34,618 nucleotides of DNA from Pedobacter sp. UBA5917 (GCF_002432345.1 NZ_DJDT01000342.1:1-34618), one strand, 5' to 3'. Positions 23,701 through 32,888 are shown, numbered from the stretch's first letter. Translations and numbers: made by a program. The notes: generated by a model not told the origin, from the sequence alone.

Positions 23701-24760
23701 TGGTTTTGGCATTGGCCTATATCTGGTAAAAGAGCTGGTATCTGCACATCAGGGCAGGGTTTCTTACCTGCGTGAAGATAACAGGCAGACTATTTTCACC
23801 CTCACCTTTAAAAAAGGGTTAGCCCATATAGAAACCGGAACACTGATAGATACGCCACCTGTAAAACATGGTTTATCTGGTTTGATGTTTGATGATCCAG
23901 AAGTTGAAGAAAAAGAATATTCCAATATCAAAGAATTTGAGCTTACTGCAGCCAGTTTTGTAACTGATAAAAAAACGGTTCTCGTTGTTGATGATGACAA
24001 GGAGATCAGGAACTACCTTAAAAGGCTACTCCAGGAGAAATATACGGTTAAAGAAGCCGAAGATGGTGCCATTGGCTTGCAGATGATAAAAGAGTTTGTA
24101 CCCGATCTGGTGATTTCTGATATTTTTATGAAAAATATGAACGGTGTAGCGCTTTGCCAACAGGTAAAAAGTGATGCTGCATTAGAACACATCCCCGTAA
24201 TATTGTTAACCGCTACCACATCTGCCGATTCGGAACTTACCGGAATAGAATGTGGCGCTGATGATTACATTACAAAGCCGTTTGAAAACAAGCTTTTAAT
24301 GGCCCGCGTCGAAAATATCCTTAAAAACAGGAGTAAACTTCAAAAATATTTTTTAGATACCATTACTTTAAATAACCCCGGCAAGGTATCGGCCGATTTT
24401 AGTTCGTTTTTAGATCAATGCATTAATTTTGTAGAAAAACACATTAACGACAGCGAATTATCCATTAATACATTGGCTTACGAAACAGGCCTGAGCCATT
24501 CGGGATTATACCGGAAAATTAAGCGCATTTCCGGACTATCCATCAACGCCTTTATCCGTCATATCCGCTTACGCCGCGCTGCGGTGGTATTGTTAACAAG
24601 TGATGCCAATATTAATGAGGTTGCTTTCCAGGTGGGCATAAACGATATTAAACATTTTCGTACCCAATTTAAAAAAGTATTTGGCCTTAACCCTTCTGCT
24701 TATGTAAAGAAATATAAAGGTAGCCTTAACCCAAATCAGCAATCGTTAACAAATAACTAA
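20726..24760 (+). CDS. Hybrid two-component system sensor/response regulator (HTCS) with periplasmic propeller
   Basis: This 1344-residue single-polypeptide sensor and regulator starts at ATG 20726 with a signal segment. Periplasmic regulator-propeller repeats follow (about 25-660; units such as DRSGFIWMGTHDGLNRYDG and DKNNNLWVGTDGYGLCSF), then a Y_Y_Y domain (about 670-755). The membrane helix is at about 762-785. Cytoplasmic parts are a histidine kinase with phospho-His H819 in ISHEFRTPLT, an ATPase domain (NLLSNAFKYTP, GSGFGIGLYLV), a receiver with D1132 in DLVISDIFM, and a C-terminal AraC-type helix-turn-helix. HTCS proteins sense oligosaccharides and activate the linked susCD operon; the GH16-susCD genes follow directly on the same strand. 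Confidence 0.97.
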   Translation: MYRYFLLLCCFLTTKIMAQLPLVEKPIGVDQGLSNSSVNAIYQDRSGFIWMGTHDGLNRYDGHAFKIYRHQFNQPNSIDGNWIVCINGDTEGRIWIGTSSGLNIFDPISDSFKHLSFDDNGIVKRLQSNIADIKVDHYGNVFIGTTNYGLLRYNKGELIGHRIPLITGKSIKQYNFSISAIGLNNKGVWTTVRNVGLLTYDYKKNALYQLNKNVVNNNALALDQQGKLWLGNDDGLYCYINNQLKQVYTSRNRIVSLSVKDSTLWISSDGDGVLSKKTADLKPPKEYIFDIKPENLSKSIFSIFHDKGNRMWVGTLRKGGIMVEPAATGIRNFKQSGLANALVNKEILSLSEDKNNNLWVGTDGYGLCSFNLKTHQIKNYTTRTTPAISSNYVTSILTTADDKVWLTTWGGGVLHYNPSKNTFEHYSCINSRTGKEDRNTWQLFLDKKNTLWISTCLEGAVYIFDADKKRMICFDPKLVNILSFFEDESGQLWAGTYDALIKIDRINKAHRYFYTGFAVRDIRSNGQQKLWIATEGAGLQLFDMQKHSFTRYTETEGLANNAVINIIEDKQSNLWISTLGGISIYNPTKRTFKTVNTETGLLSNELSYHAAIKLKSGEMAFGSIKGLNVIDPESFKSYKKQRNIYLTGISINNLPIAKQLQYVTEKTADKILAIKIPYNEATVALSFISPKYIGQAEWSYAYYLQGWDKTWSIKSNNTNTVYNRLSEGTYYFKVRLDEQGNIADNTTTLLTIVVLPPFYRTWWAYLSYLACASGLIYVFIQYRSRQIRMAYEVDFAKLQVKQEKDLNEKKLTFFTNISHEFRTPLTLIINPIKELLVNFDRLDVKTELNTMLRNSKRLLNLIDQLLGFRKLENESQKLKIYPVDIHALCEEVYKCFESAASSKKINYHFISPDPNIILYVDYEKIEICVFNLLSNAFKYTPANGEISLELVEFETEVAIKVIDSGAGISNEKDNAEKIFDKYFQAENKFTGSGFGIGLYLVKELVSAHQGRVSYLREDNRQTIFTLTFKKGLAHIETGTLIDTPPVKHGLSGLMFDDPEVEEKEYSNIKEFELTAASFVTDKKTVLVVDDDKEIRNYLKRLLQEKYTVKEAEDGAIGLQMIKEFVPDLVISDIFMKNMNGVALCQQVKSDAALEHIPVILLTATTSADSELTGIECGADDYITKPFENKLLMARVENILKNRSKLQKYFLDTITLNNPGKVSADFSSFLDQCINFVEKHINDSELSINTLAYETGLSHSGLYRKIKRISGLSINAFIRHIRLRRAAVVLLTSDANINEVAFQVGINDIKHFRTQFKKVFGLNPSAYVKKYKGSLNPNQQSLTNN

Positions 24761-24994
24761 AACAGGATCAGCATTTCATAATTTTCAGTGCAGGTACTGT
24801 GAATTGGTAATATACCCACCTTTATTTCTTCTTAAAGCGGTAAAATGTACGAATTTAACCCCTTTTTATATCATTTTGTACCGCCTCTATTTTTCTTTTT
24901 GTGTGCTTATTTGTAAAGTATTTAAGGCAAATTATTACATATCTGTATCAAGGTATGCAACTTTCCTTGGTACGATAACCAGATAATCACATTT

Positions 24995-25882
24995 ATGAGA
25001 ATCCACCCTACCCCAGCAGGGCGTGTTAAGCTAAAATTTTTGCTGACCGTGCTTTTTTTTTGGCCAGTTATTATCAATTCAGGTTTTGTTTTAAAAAGAG
25101 CTGCTAATGAAACCGAAGATTATCGATTGGTGTGGGCTGACGAATTTAATAACAATGGTGCCCCAGATGCTAAAAACTGGCGCTTTGAATATGGTTTTGT
25201 AAGGAACAATGAATTACAATGGTATCAGAATGAAAATGCCTATTGTAAAAATGGATTGTTGATTATCGAAGCCCGGCGCGAAACCAAAGCCAATCCATGG
25301 TACAAAAAAGACAGCAAATCGTGGCGTAACCAACCAGAATATATTAAATATACCTCATCAAGTATCAATACCCAGGGATTACATGCCTGGCAGTATGGTC
25401 GCTTTATAATGAGGGGAAGGATCAATACTGCCGCAGGTTTATGGCCAGCCTGGTGGACGCTTGGTGTTAAAAACGAGTGGCCGGCAAACGGTGAAATCGA
25501 CATGATGGAATATTATCAGGATAAATTACTGGCCAATATTGCATGTGCTGATAAGGATGGCAAAGCAGAATGGTATTCTAAAAACCTGGCCGTATCTGCA
25601 TTGGGAGGTAAAAAATGGGCCGATCAGTTCCACATTTGGCGAATGGACTGGGACGAAGAACACATTGCGCTGTATGTTGATGACCAACTGATCAATGAGG
25701 TAAAATTAAGCCAGCTGCAAAATAAGGATAGCAAAGCTGAAAATCCATTTAAACAACCACATTATATGCTGTTTGATCTCGCCTTAGGTGGGATGAACGG
25801 AGGGGAAGTTAAAGCATCAACTCCCTTTCCCAATCAACTCGAAATCGACTATGTGAGGGTTTACCAACGCCCTAAAAAATAG
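24995..25882 (+). CDS. Secreted GH16 endo-beta-glucanase/laminarinase-type enzyme
   Basis: This 295-residue enzyme has an N-terminal hydrophobic signal (about 12-32) without a clear lipobox. The GH16 active-site strand is complete: NGEIDMMEYY with nucleophile E167, helper D169 and acid/base E172. Preceding LWPAWWTLG and following FHIWRMDWDEEHIALYVDDQ and FDLALGGMNGGE fit the beta-jelly-roll family. The enzyme cleaves internal beta-1,3- or mixed-linked glucan (or related galactan) bonds; the subfamily cannot be fixed by eye. A 234-base gap separates it from the regulator gene, and it leads the susC-susD genes with only 53 bases between, so these three probably form one transcript. Confidence 0.93.
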   Translation: MRIHPTPAGRVKLKFLLTVLFFWPVIINSGFVLKRAANETEDYRLVWADEFNNNGAPDAKNWRFEYGFVRNNELQWYQNENAYCKNGLLIIEARRETKANPWYKKDSKSWRNQPEYIKYTSSSINTQGLHAWQYGRFIMRGRINTAAGLWPAWWTLGVKNEWPANGEIDMMEYYQDKLLANIACADKDGKAEWYSKNLAVSALGGKKWADQFHIWRMDWDEEHIALYVDDQLINEVKLSQLQNKDSKAENPFKQPHYMLFDLALGGMNGGEVKASTPFPNQLEIDYVRVYQRPKK

Positions 25883-25935
25883 CAATAAGTGCAGCACTAA
25901 AACAATTCAAACTAACCAAATTAAATGATAACAAA

Positions 25936-28900
25936 ATGAAGAAAATTTACTTTTTAAGCATGCTACTGCTATTAACCGCATACAGTTTTGCCCAAACGGG
26001 CATCTCGCTAAGCGGAAAAGTTGTAGATACAAAACAATTGCCATTAGAAGGGGCAACTGTAAGGTTAAAAGGCACAAATGTGGCCACGGTGTGTAATAAG
26101 GCTGGAGAATTTAAAATTAACGCCACAGCAGCTGGTGCCTTAATTATCTCGTATAGCGGTTTTGTAACCAAAGAAGTCAATTTTACGAAAAGTGGTGATC
26201 TAGGTATAGTCAGTTTAGCCGACGATCAAACCAAGTTAGATGAGGTGGTAGTTGTGGGTTATGGAACGGCAAAAAAAGGTTCCTTAACCGCAGCAATTTC
26301 TACCATAAAAGGCGATGCAATAGCAAAACAGCCCGTGGGCGATTTATCGAGCGTTCTGGCCGGTAGGGCTCCTGGTGTTATATTTACCCAGCCCAGTGGG
26401 CAGGCCGGTAACGATGCTGCTACCATTAGGATAAGGGGAGCCGCGACAACCGGTAATCAACAGGCGCTTTACATTGTTGATGGTATTCCACGAAACTACA
26501 ATCAGTTAAACCCTTCAGATATCGAATCGATAACCCTGCTAAAAGATGCGGCTGCTGTTGCTCCTTATGGCCTCGCAGGTGCAAACGGCGTAATTTTGGT
26601 AACTACGAAACGTGGTAAGGTAGGTACACCAAAATTAAGCTACGACGGATGGGTAGGCTGGCAATCGCCAACAGTGATTACCGAGCTGGTTAATTCTTAT
26701 CAGTTTGCCACCATGAAAAATGCTGCAGCGGTAAACGATGGACTTACCCAGCCATTTACTGCTGATATGTTAAGGAAGTATCAGGATGGCAGCGATCCTG
26801 ACGCTTATCCAAATTCGAATGCTTTTAAAGATATTCTTAAAACAAATACTTTACAATCCAGTCATAGTTTATCCCTATCCGGAGGTTCGGATAAAGTAAC
26901 TTATGCAATGGGTTTGGGTTATTATTATCAGGATGGTGCACTGCCAAAGCTAAATTATAAACGCTACAACCTTTCAGGTAATCTACAGGTAGAAGCCACT
27001 AAAACCACTAAGGTAGAGCTGGCTTTAAACGGCCGTGTAGAAGATCGGACCCTCACTGCTGATGGTTTAAACACTACAGATGCCTTTAACTCAATGGCTA
27101 TTATCAGACCAAACGATCCTCAGGAAGCCTTAATATATAGCAATGGCTTACATTCAAATACCTACGCCAGATTTTACGATAATGAAAGTTATCAGAAAAG
27201 TCTCGGGAATGTTATGCTCACCCAATTTTCCATCGAGCAAAAATTACCTTTAAAAGGTTTAAGTGTAAAAGCCGTTGCCGCTTATGATTTTAACCCAACC
27301 GATCCTTACAGTAATACTAATGACAATCCCAATAGAGGATCAAATGTTATTCAGAGTTTTAGGCGTTCCTGGAATAAACCGTACACTTACTATACACTTG
27401 ATACCACAAAACGGCCATTGGTGTACAATAAGTTTACACCCACAACTTTACCATCCTTTTCCGAAGAATATCACCAAACCCAGGCTTTTACCTATCAGGG
27501 TTATATAAACTATGCCAACAATTTCGGGAAAAGTGCTGTTACCGGTTTATTGGTATTCGAATTAAGAAATAGTAAATCATCGGCTTTTAGTGCAGGCAGA
27601 AATAACTATAATGTACCCATTCCCGAATTATTTGCTGGCAGTAGTGTAGCTACAGATTTATCTAACGATGGAAGTTCGGGTCAAACCAAGCAGCGCTCTT
27701 TAGTGTATAGGGCAACTTATGCTTACGATAATAAGTACCTTTTTGAGGCAGGTGGCCGCTATGATGGACATTATTATTTTGCTCCCGGACATCGCTTTGG
27801 CTTTTTCCCTGCATTTTCTGTGGGATGGCGCTTATCTGAAGAAAGTTTTATGAAGAATGTAACCTGGATTAGCAACCTGAAGCTTAGGGCATCTTATGGC
27901 ATATCAGGTCAGTTGGCCGGAAGTCCCTTCCAATACCAATCTGCATATAGCATTTATGGTAATGCAGCCATATTAGGAGGATTGGGTACGCAGGGTTTGT
28001 ACGAAAATTCGCAGGCTAATCCCAATATTACCTGGGAAAAAGCAAAGAAAATGGACATAGCCATTGAAGCAAGCATTCTTAAAGGACTTTTTACCTTCGA
28101 ATTTGATTATTTCTCAGAAAAAAGGAATAATATGCTGGTTACACCTAATTTAACGGTACCTGTGGAATATGGTATTGGTATTTCGCAGGTAAATGCAGGT
28201 GCCATGAGCAATAAGGGCTTTGAGTTTACCATCGGAACCAATTTTAGCCCTGCAAAAGACCTTAATATTGCTATTGATGGTAATTTTACCTATGCAAAAA
28301 ACAAATTGGAGCAGGTGTTTGAAACCAATGATACCTTTAACAACCCGAACAGGAGAAAAACCGGAAGAGCTTTAGATACCCAATTTGGTTATCAGGCACT
28401 CGGATATTTTACTGCTGCCGATTTTGACGGATCTGGTAATTTAAAACCTGGCATAGCCACACAACCTTGGGGGCAGGTACATCCTGGTGATCTGCGCTAT
28501 CAGGATACCAATGGAAACGGTAAAATTGATGTGGATGATCAGGTAGAAATCGGTAAACCAACTTACCCAGCAATAGTTTATGGTTTTACACCAACCATTA
28601 CCTATAAAAATTTCCAGTTGTCGCTCCTTTTCCAGGGGGCTGCGCAAAAAAGCATTCAATTGGGGCAGGATGCGGTTTGGCCATTCTTTAACGGTAGAAG
28701 TGCTCCAATTACTGCTATTGATTATTGGACGCCAGATAATCCGAATGCGGCAAGTCCGAGGATAACCAGCTCACCCGCCAATAACAATATGCAAACATCA
28801 TCCTGGTGGCAACGGAGTACAGCTTATTTAAGGCTTAGAACCGGAAACTTCAGTTATACATTACCCTCGGCAGTTTCAAAGAAAATTGGTATGAGTTTAA

Positions 28901-29037
28901 CCAAAATTTATGTTTCGGGCCAAAACCTGATCACCTGGACACCTTTACAAAACTACGATCCCGAAATCAGTAATAACAGGGGTGGTTATTTTCCGACCAT
29001 GAAATCAGTCACTATTGGTTTAAACGCACAATTTTAA
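25936..29037 (+). CDS. SusC/RagA-family TonB-dependent outer-membrane glycan transporter
   Basis: This 1033-residue protein has a signal peptide (1-19). A carboxypeptidase-regulatory-like domain (about 24-98, LSGKVVDTKQLPLEGATVRLKGTN) is followed by the SusC signature/TonB box DEVVVVGYG (102-110). The plug domain reads VLAGRAPGVIFTQPSGQAGNDAATIRIRG and YIVDGIPRN, and a 22-strand-type barrel ends SVTIGLNAQF. It imports oligosaccharides across the outer membrane using TonB energy, with the SusD lipoprotein as lid. The following susD starts 22 bases later. The GH16 gene upstream and the HTCS suggest the imported glycan is a beta-1,3-type oligosaccharide. Confidence 0.97.
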   Translation: MKKIYFLSMLLLLTAYSFAQTGISLSGKVVDTKQLPLEGATVRLKGTNVATVCNKAGEFKINATAAGALIISYSGFVTKEVNFTKSGDLGIVSLADDQTKLDEVVVVGYGTAKKGSLTAAISTIKGDAIAKQPVGDLSSVLAGRAPGVIFTQPSGQAGNDAATIRIRGAATTGNQQALYIVDGIPRNYNQLNPSDIESITLLKDAAAVAPYGLAGANGVILVTTKRGKVGTPKLSYDGWVGWQSPTVITELVNSYQFATMKNAAAVNDGLTQPFTADMLRKYQDGSDPDAYPNSNAFKDILKTNTLQSSHSLSLSGGSDKVTYAMGLGYYYQDGALPKLNYKRYNLSGNLQVEATKTTKVELALNGRVEDRTLTADGLNTTDAFNSMAIIRPNDPQEALIYSNGLHSNTYARFYDNESYQKSLGNVMLTQFSIEQKLPLKGLSVKAVAAYDFNPTDPYSNTNDNPNRGSNVIQSFRRSWNKPYTYYTLDTTKRPLVYNKFTPTTLPSFSEEYHQTQAFTYQGYINYANNFGKSAVTGLLVFELRNSKSSAFSAGRNNYNVPIPELFAGSSVATDLSNDGSSGQTKQRSLVYRATYAYDNKYLFEAGGRYDGHYYFAPGHRFGFFPAFSVGWRLSEESFMKNVTWISNLKLRASYGISGQLAGSPFQYQSAYSIYGNAAILGGLGTQGLYENSQANPNITWEKAKKMDIAIEASILKGLFTFEFDYFSEKRNNMLVTPNLTVPVEYGIGISQVNAGAMSNKGFEFTIGTNFSPAKDLNIAIDGNFTYAKNKLEQVFETNDTFNNPNRRKTGRALDTQFGYQALGYFTAADFDGSGNLKPGIATQPWGQVHPGDLRYQDTNGNGKIDVDDQVEIGKPTYPAIVYGFTPTITYKNFQLSLLFQGAAQKSIQLGQDAVWPFFNGRSAPITAIDYWTPDNPNAASPRITSSPANNNMQTSSWWQRSTAYLRLRTGNFSYTLPSAVSKKIGMSLTKIYVSGQNLITWTPLQNYDPEISNNRGGYFPTMKSVTIGLNAQF

Positions 29038-29059
29038 TCGATTATAAAATATAAATACG

Positions 29060-30757
29060 ATGAAATTAATTAAAATAACTTTAATATTTGGGGTGTTTGC
29101 CTTGTTAAACGCCTGTAAACGCGACGATTCACTTAATGTCGAAAATCTTTCGGCAGTATCTAACGAAACCACATGGGCTTCTGAATCAACTGCCGATCTT
29201 TTCTTAAATGATATTTATGGCACCCTGCCCGATCTGTATAATGGAGTATTCGATCCCATAGAAAACTGGTCGGATAATTCGATGTGCGGTTTTAACTGGA
29301 CAACAACAGCCAACACCATCCGAACCCTAAATACTTTAACGCCCACTGCCGAACTGGGAATTAACTGGAACGGTAGAGGTGGGCAATGGATGTATTGGAA
29401 CAATTTGTATGGAAATATCAGAAAAATCAATATCTATATCACCAATGTGGGTAGTTCTACAGCATTATCTCAGGCTTATAAAGATAAGCGCTTAGGGGAA
29501 GCCTATTTCTTCAGGGCATTTAATTACCAGTATCTATGGATGTTGTATGGTGGTGTGCCATTAATCAGCAAACCTGATAATACTGCAACCGATGCAGATG
29601 TAAATCATCCGAGAGCTGGTTTTGACGACACTTATAAATTTATTATCGCCGATTTGGATGCGGCGATAAAAGTATTACCCACAAATAACGGCAACTCTGG
29701 TCATGGCCGGATTACGCTTGGTGCGGTATTAACCTTAAAAAGTTGGGTAGAATTATTTTATGCAAGTAAACAGAATAACCCATCAAACGATCTTGGCCGT
29801 TGGGCTGCCGCAGCGGCTGATGCAAAAAAGGTAATGGCTTTAGGTTACAGCTTATATCCGAAATATGATGAATTGTTTTTGCAAACAGGAAACAACAATA
29901 ACGAGGGAATATTGTATAGAGAATATTTAGCAGTTATAAAGGGCAGTAATGTAATAGGCTATCAAGGTCCACAGAGTATTGGTTCTACCGTACTCTCATG
30001 GGGCGGGATGAACCCAACACAGGATTTAGTAGATGATTATGCTATGGCCAACGGTATGGGGATAAACGAAAGCGGATCTGGTTACGATCCAAATCACCCA
30101 AATGCTAACCGCGAGCCCCGCTTTTATAAATCTATTGTATGCGATGGTTCGACCTTTGCCGGACAGGTATACAATACCTATACTGGCAAATTTAATGGGG
30201 CTTCTGCAAACCAGACCATCGATTTATCGGATGCCAACGATAATACCAATACAGGTTATTCGATGCGCAAAAAACTGGATACTACTGTTAATATATTTCA
30301 ATCGGGAGCGAGTGGACAAAACTATTATTTCTTTCGCTATGCAGAAGTATTATTAAATTATGCAGAGGCCCAAAATGAGGCCGTTGGCCCGGATGCTTCT
30401 GTGTATGCCGCTTTAGATCTGATCAGAAACCGCGCAGGTATTCCAACCATTTCATCGGTTTATCCTGGTTTAAGCCAAGATAATATGAGGGCTGTAATCA
30501 GGAAGGAGAGAAGGGTTGAGTTGGCCTTCGAGGATAAACGGTATTGGGATCTGATCAGATGGAAAATTGCAGATGTAAATTTAAACCGGAAAGAGCGTGC
30601 CATGTTAGTGGAGGCATCAGGAAGCACAAAAACCTATAAAGTTATTGATGCCCCACGCGGACAGAGAACTTTTGATGTGGGCAAAAATTACCTGATGCCA
30701 ATACCACAAAGTGCCATCAGTCAGAATAAATTATTGGTTCAAAATCCTGGTTATTGA
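29060..30757 (+). CDS. SusD/RagB-family glycan-binding outer-membrane lipoprotein
   Basis: This 565-residue lipoprotein has lipobox LNAC (lipidated C19). It has the TPR-rich SusD layout: LNNLYGNIRKINIYI, RLGEAYFFRAFNYQYLWMLYGGVPLI, FIIADLDAAIKVLP, FRYAEVLLNYAEAQNEAVGP and the terminal FEDKRYWDLIRWKIAD with final PIPQSAISQNKLLVQNPGY. SusD proteins cap the SusC barrel at the cell surface and bind the target glycan. It is co-transcribed with susC (22-base gap) and the unit ends at a strong terminator. Substrate is inferred from the GH16 neighbours only. Confidence 0.97.
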   Translation: MKLIKITLIFGVFALLNACKRDDSLNVENLSAVSNETTWASESTADLFLNDIYGTLPDLYNGVFDPIENWSDNSMCGFNWTTTANTIRTLNTLTPTAELGINWNGRGGQWMYWNNLYGNIRKINIYITNVGSSTALSQAYKDKRLGEAYFFRAFNYQYLWMLYGGVPLISKPDNTATDADVNHPRAGFDDTYKFIIADLDAAIKVLPTNNGNSGHGRITLGAVLTLKSWVELFYASKQNNPSNDLGRWAAAAADAKKVMALGYSLYPKYDELFLQTGNNNNEGILYREYLAVIKGSNVIGYQGPQSIGSTVLSWGGMNPTQDLVDDYAMANGMGINESGSGYDPNHPNANREPRFYKSIVCDGSTFAGQVYNTYTGKFNGASANQTIDLSDANDNTNTGYSMRKKLDTTVNIFQSGASGQNYYFFRYAEVLLNYAEAQNEAVGPDASVYAALDLIRNRAGIPTISSVYPGLSQDNMRAVIRKERRVELAFEDKRYWDLIRWKIADVNLNRKERAMLVEASGSTKTYKVIDAPRGQRTFDVGKNYLMPIPQSAISQNKLLVQNPGY

Positions 30758-30792
30758 TTATAATTAGTGCGCTCAAGTTTAGTTGTTAATAG

Positions 30793-30827
30793 GCGGCAGT
30801 TTTCGGATAGAAACTGTCGCTTTTTTT
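30793..30827 (+). terminator. Terminator of the susC-susD operon
   Basis: GCGGCAGTTT (30793-30802) pairs with AAACTGTCGC (30811-30820), with one G-U pair and an 8-base loop, followed by seven T. It lies 35 bases past the susD stop. Confidence 0.9.
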
Positions 30828-30844
30828 ATAATGCTAAAATAGAT

Positions 30845-31966
30845 CTAAATTCCTTTTATTGTTTTATCAATTACATCAACCAATCCATCTGTATAAGCAT
30901 CATCCGTAAGTTCCCAGAACATAATCCCGTTTAATTTATGGTCGATTACATATTTTGTTTTCAATGAAATTGATTTAGGATCATCAAAAGTGGCGAGATA
31001 CTTTTTTTGTTGATTGTAATAATAAGGCGCATTGGCGGTTTCGTCCCAATAATAGCTATAACCGTTTTCGGTAGAAAACTGTTGTTTAAAATTTTTGAAT
31101 GAAACTCCACTGAGGAATTTGGTAGGTTGGTATAAGCCCTGGTTGGCATCGGTGCTGTTTTCGAAAATGCGGGCATAAAATGCGGCACCCAATGCAATTT
31201 TTTGTGCGGGCACCCCAAATTTTATTAGGGCTTTTACACCATAATCGCCCGATAAATCCTGTTCTTTAGTAGAATATAGCGGGGAGTGGTGGCCGCTTTT
31301 AACCGCATAACCACTTACCAGATCGTAACTCATTAAATTAACCCGATTTACCAATGGCATCACTTTATCCCATTCGAAGCACGAATCGATACAGTTTTTA
31401 GTGCCGCCTGCCGCGAAACTGATTTCAGCTTTTTTACCCAGTTTTTTGCGTAGTTCTTTAATCAGTAAGGTGAAATTATGCTTATCGTCCGGCGTGTACC
31501 TGTGGCCGGGGTAACCTACTACTGCGGGGTATTCCCAATCAAGATCGATGCCATCGGCCTTAAAAAAATCGAGGATTTCTTTAGTGGTTTTGGCAAAGGT
31601 TTTACGCCCATCTGCACGGCTGAAAACTTCCGAGCAGGGTGCACAGCCACTCCAGCCACCCAGGGCAATCATCACCTTTAAATCAGGATTGCGCTTTTTT
31701 AATTCCACCATTTTGGCAATCAGAGCCGAATCCTTTGCAGATTTGATATTTAAGCTGTCGCCTTTTAAATGCCCGAAACTATAAATCAAATGACTTAATT
31801 TTTCGATCGGAAAGCTGTCTATCACCGAATTATGGCCAGAGTAGTAGGCAATAACGTTAGGTTTAGCTGCTTGTTGAGCTTTTAACTGCATGCTCAGAAC
31901 CGACAATAAAATAATGGCCGTTACGCGGAGCAAAACAGCAGATGGGATAAGCGTTTTTTTATACAT
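30845..31966 (-). CDS. Secreted GH18 chitinase
   Basis: This 373-residue enzyme has a signal peptide (about 1-31). The GH18 TIM-barrel motifs are intact: SHLIYSFGHL, KVMIALGGWSG and the catalytic DGIDLDWEYP with D138, D141, D143 and proton donor E145. Later LMSYDLVSG and a closing LNGIMFWELTDD complete the barrel. It hydrolyses beta-1,4-GlcNAc links in chitin by substrate-assisted catalysis. Its start is only 13 bases after the stop of the SirB1-like gene on the same strand, so it may be transcribed with that gene rather than with the facing SusC/SusD locus. It could still serve the same substrate source, for example fungal walls. Confidence 0.93.
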   Translation of the reverse strand: MYKKTLIPSAVLLRVTAIILLSVLSMQLKAQQAAKPNVIAYYSGHNSVIDSFPIEKLSHLIYSFGHLKGDSLNIKSAKDSALIAKMVELKKRNPDLKVMIALGGWSGCAPCSEVFSRADGRKTFAKTTKEILDFFKADGIDLDWEYPAVVGYPGHRYTPDDKHNFTLLIKELRKKLGKKAEISFAAGGTKNCIDSCFEWDKVMPLVNRVNLMSYDLVSGYAVKSGHHSPLYSTKEQDLSGDYGVKALIKFGVPAQKIALGAAFYARIFENSTDANQGLYQPTKFLSGVSFKNFKQQFSTENGYSYYWDETANAPYYYNQQKKYLATFDDPKSISLKTKYVIDHKLNGIMFWELTDDAYTDGLVDVIDKTIKGI

Positions 31967-31979
31967 GGGTTGGGATCAA

Positions 31980-32843
31980 CTATTTTTCGGCAATAATATC
32001 CTGTAATTCGGTTAGCTCGGCAACTTTATCTGTAGCACCTGCATTTTCATAGGCCGAAATCAGGTTTCTGATTACGCGACGGATAATGTCGGTATTGCTG
32101 CACGGACGGTAGTATTCGGGTAAAGGCTCTAAATTAAGCTGACGTAAAAACTGGTCAACATCATGTTTGCCGAAGATATTGCCACGGTTAAAGGCATTGA
32201 TGTAAAAAAGAACACCATATTCTGTTCCTTCCTGTTTGCTATCATCAATGTAGCCCAAAATAAAGTGCTGTGGCAGGTTAATGCCATACACGGGTAAATC
32301 AAGCTTCTGTGCCAAAGTAGAATAAATAATGGCCAACGAAATCTGGTTGCCTTTTTTACTTTCCAGTACCTGGTTTAAATAAGAATTTTGTGGATCGTGG
32401 TGGTTTTTGGTATTTCCTCCAAAGCCATATTGCTGGTATAACACATGGTTAATCAGTTTAACCTTTTCAACCGAACTCATTTCGTATTGCAGGCCCAGCC
32501 AGATATCGCGTTTAATTTCTTCAATCTGGTTAATTACCTTCTGTTCGTCAAGATCAGGGTATTGATAGCGGTTAATAATCAATGCGCCCTGCAACAAATC
32601 GAAGGCACCGCTTAAATACCATAAATTTAAATCTTCCTTAACGGTTTTAAACTGTATCTGGTGAACAATATTCTCTATACGCTCCTGCAACAACCCGTCA
32701 AATGATTGTTCCCAGGCATTTTCTAAAAAATGGACAACCTCGCCGCCATATTCGAGCAGTTTTTGCTCTACATGGTGGAACACTTCTTCATCCGGATCAT
32801 CCAATAATTTTACTAAAGCACTTATCTCTGCGTTATTTTCCAT
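31980..32843 (-). CDS. SirB1/transglutaminase-like protein with TPR-like tail
   Basis: This 287-residue cytoplasmic protein has no signal peptide. A helical start (EISALVKLLDDPDEEVFHHVEQKLLEYG, HEAT-like) is followed by the SirB1/transglutaminase-like core. That core has YLNQVLESKKGNQISLAIIYSTLAQKLDLPVYGINLPQHFILGY and ends in a helical segment (RRVIRNLISAYENAGATDKVAEL). The family's biochemical role is not established; the Cys of true transglutaminases is absent in the core, where LESKKGNQISL is found. It diverges from the methyltransferase gene with a 45-base gap, so both promoters must share a very short region. Confidence 0.88.
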   Translation of the reverse strand: MENNAEISALVKLLDDPDEEVFHHVEQKLLEYGGEVVHFLENAWEQSFDGLLQERIENIVHQIQFKTVKEDLNLWYLSGAFDLLQGALIINRYQYPDLDEQKVINQIEEIKRDIWLGLQYEMSSVEKVKLINHVLYQQYGFGGNTKNHHDPQNSYLNQVLESKKGNQISLAIIYSTLAQKLDLPVYGINLPQHFILGYIDDSKQEGTEYGVLFYINAFNRGNIFGKHDVDQFLRQLNLEPLPEYYRPCSNTDIIRRVIRNLISAYENAGATDKVAELTELQDIIAEK

Positions 32844-32873
32844 AAAACATACATACGTTTGCGGTGTTTAAAT

Positions 32874-32881
32874 TACTTTTG
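32874..32881 (+). promoter_or_regulatory. Candidate -7 element TACTTTTG of the methyltransferase gene
   Basis: It matches TAnnTTTG exactly, 7 bases before ATG 32889. No TTG lies at the expected -33 position. It supports ATG 32889 over the upstream TTG 32859 as the start. Confidence 0.35.
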
Positions 32882-32888
32882 CAATATT

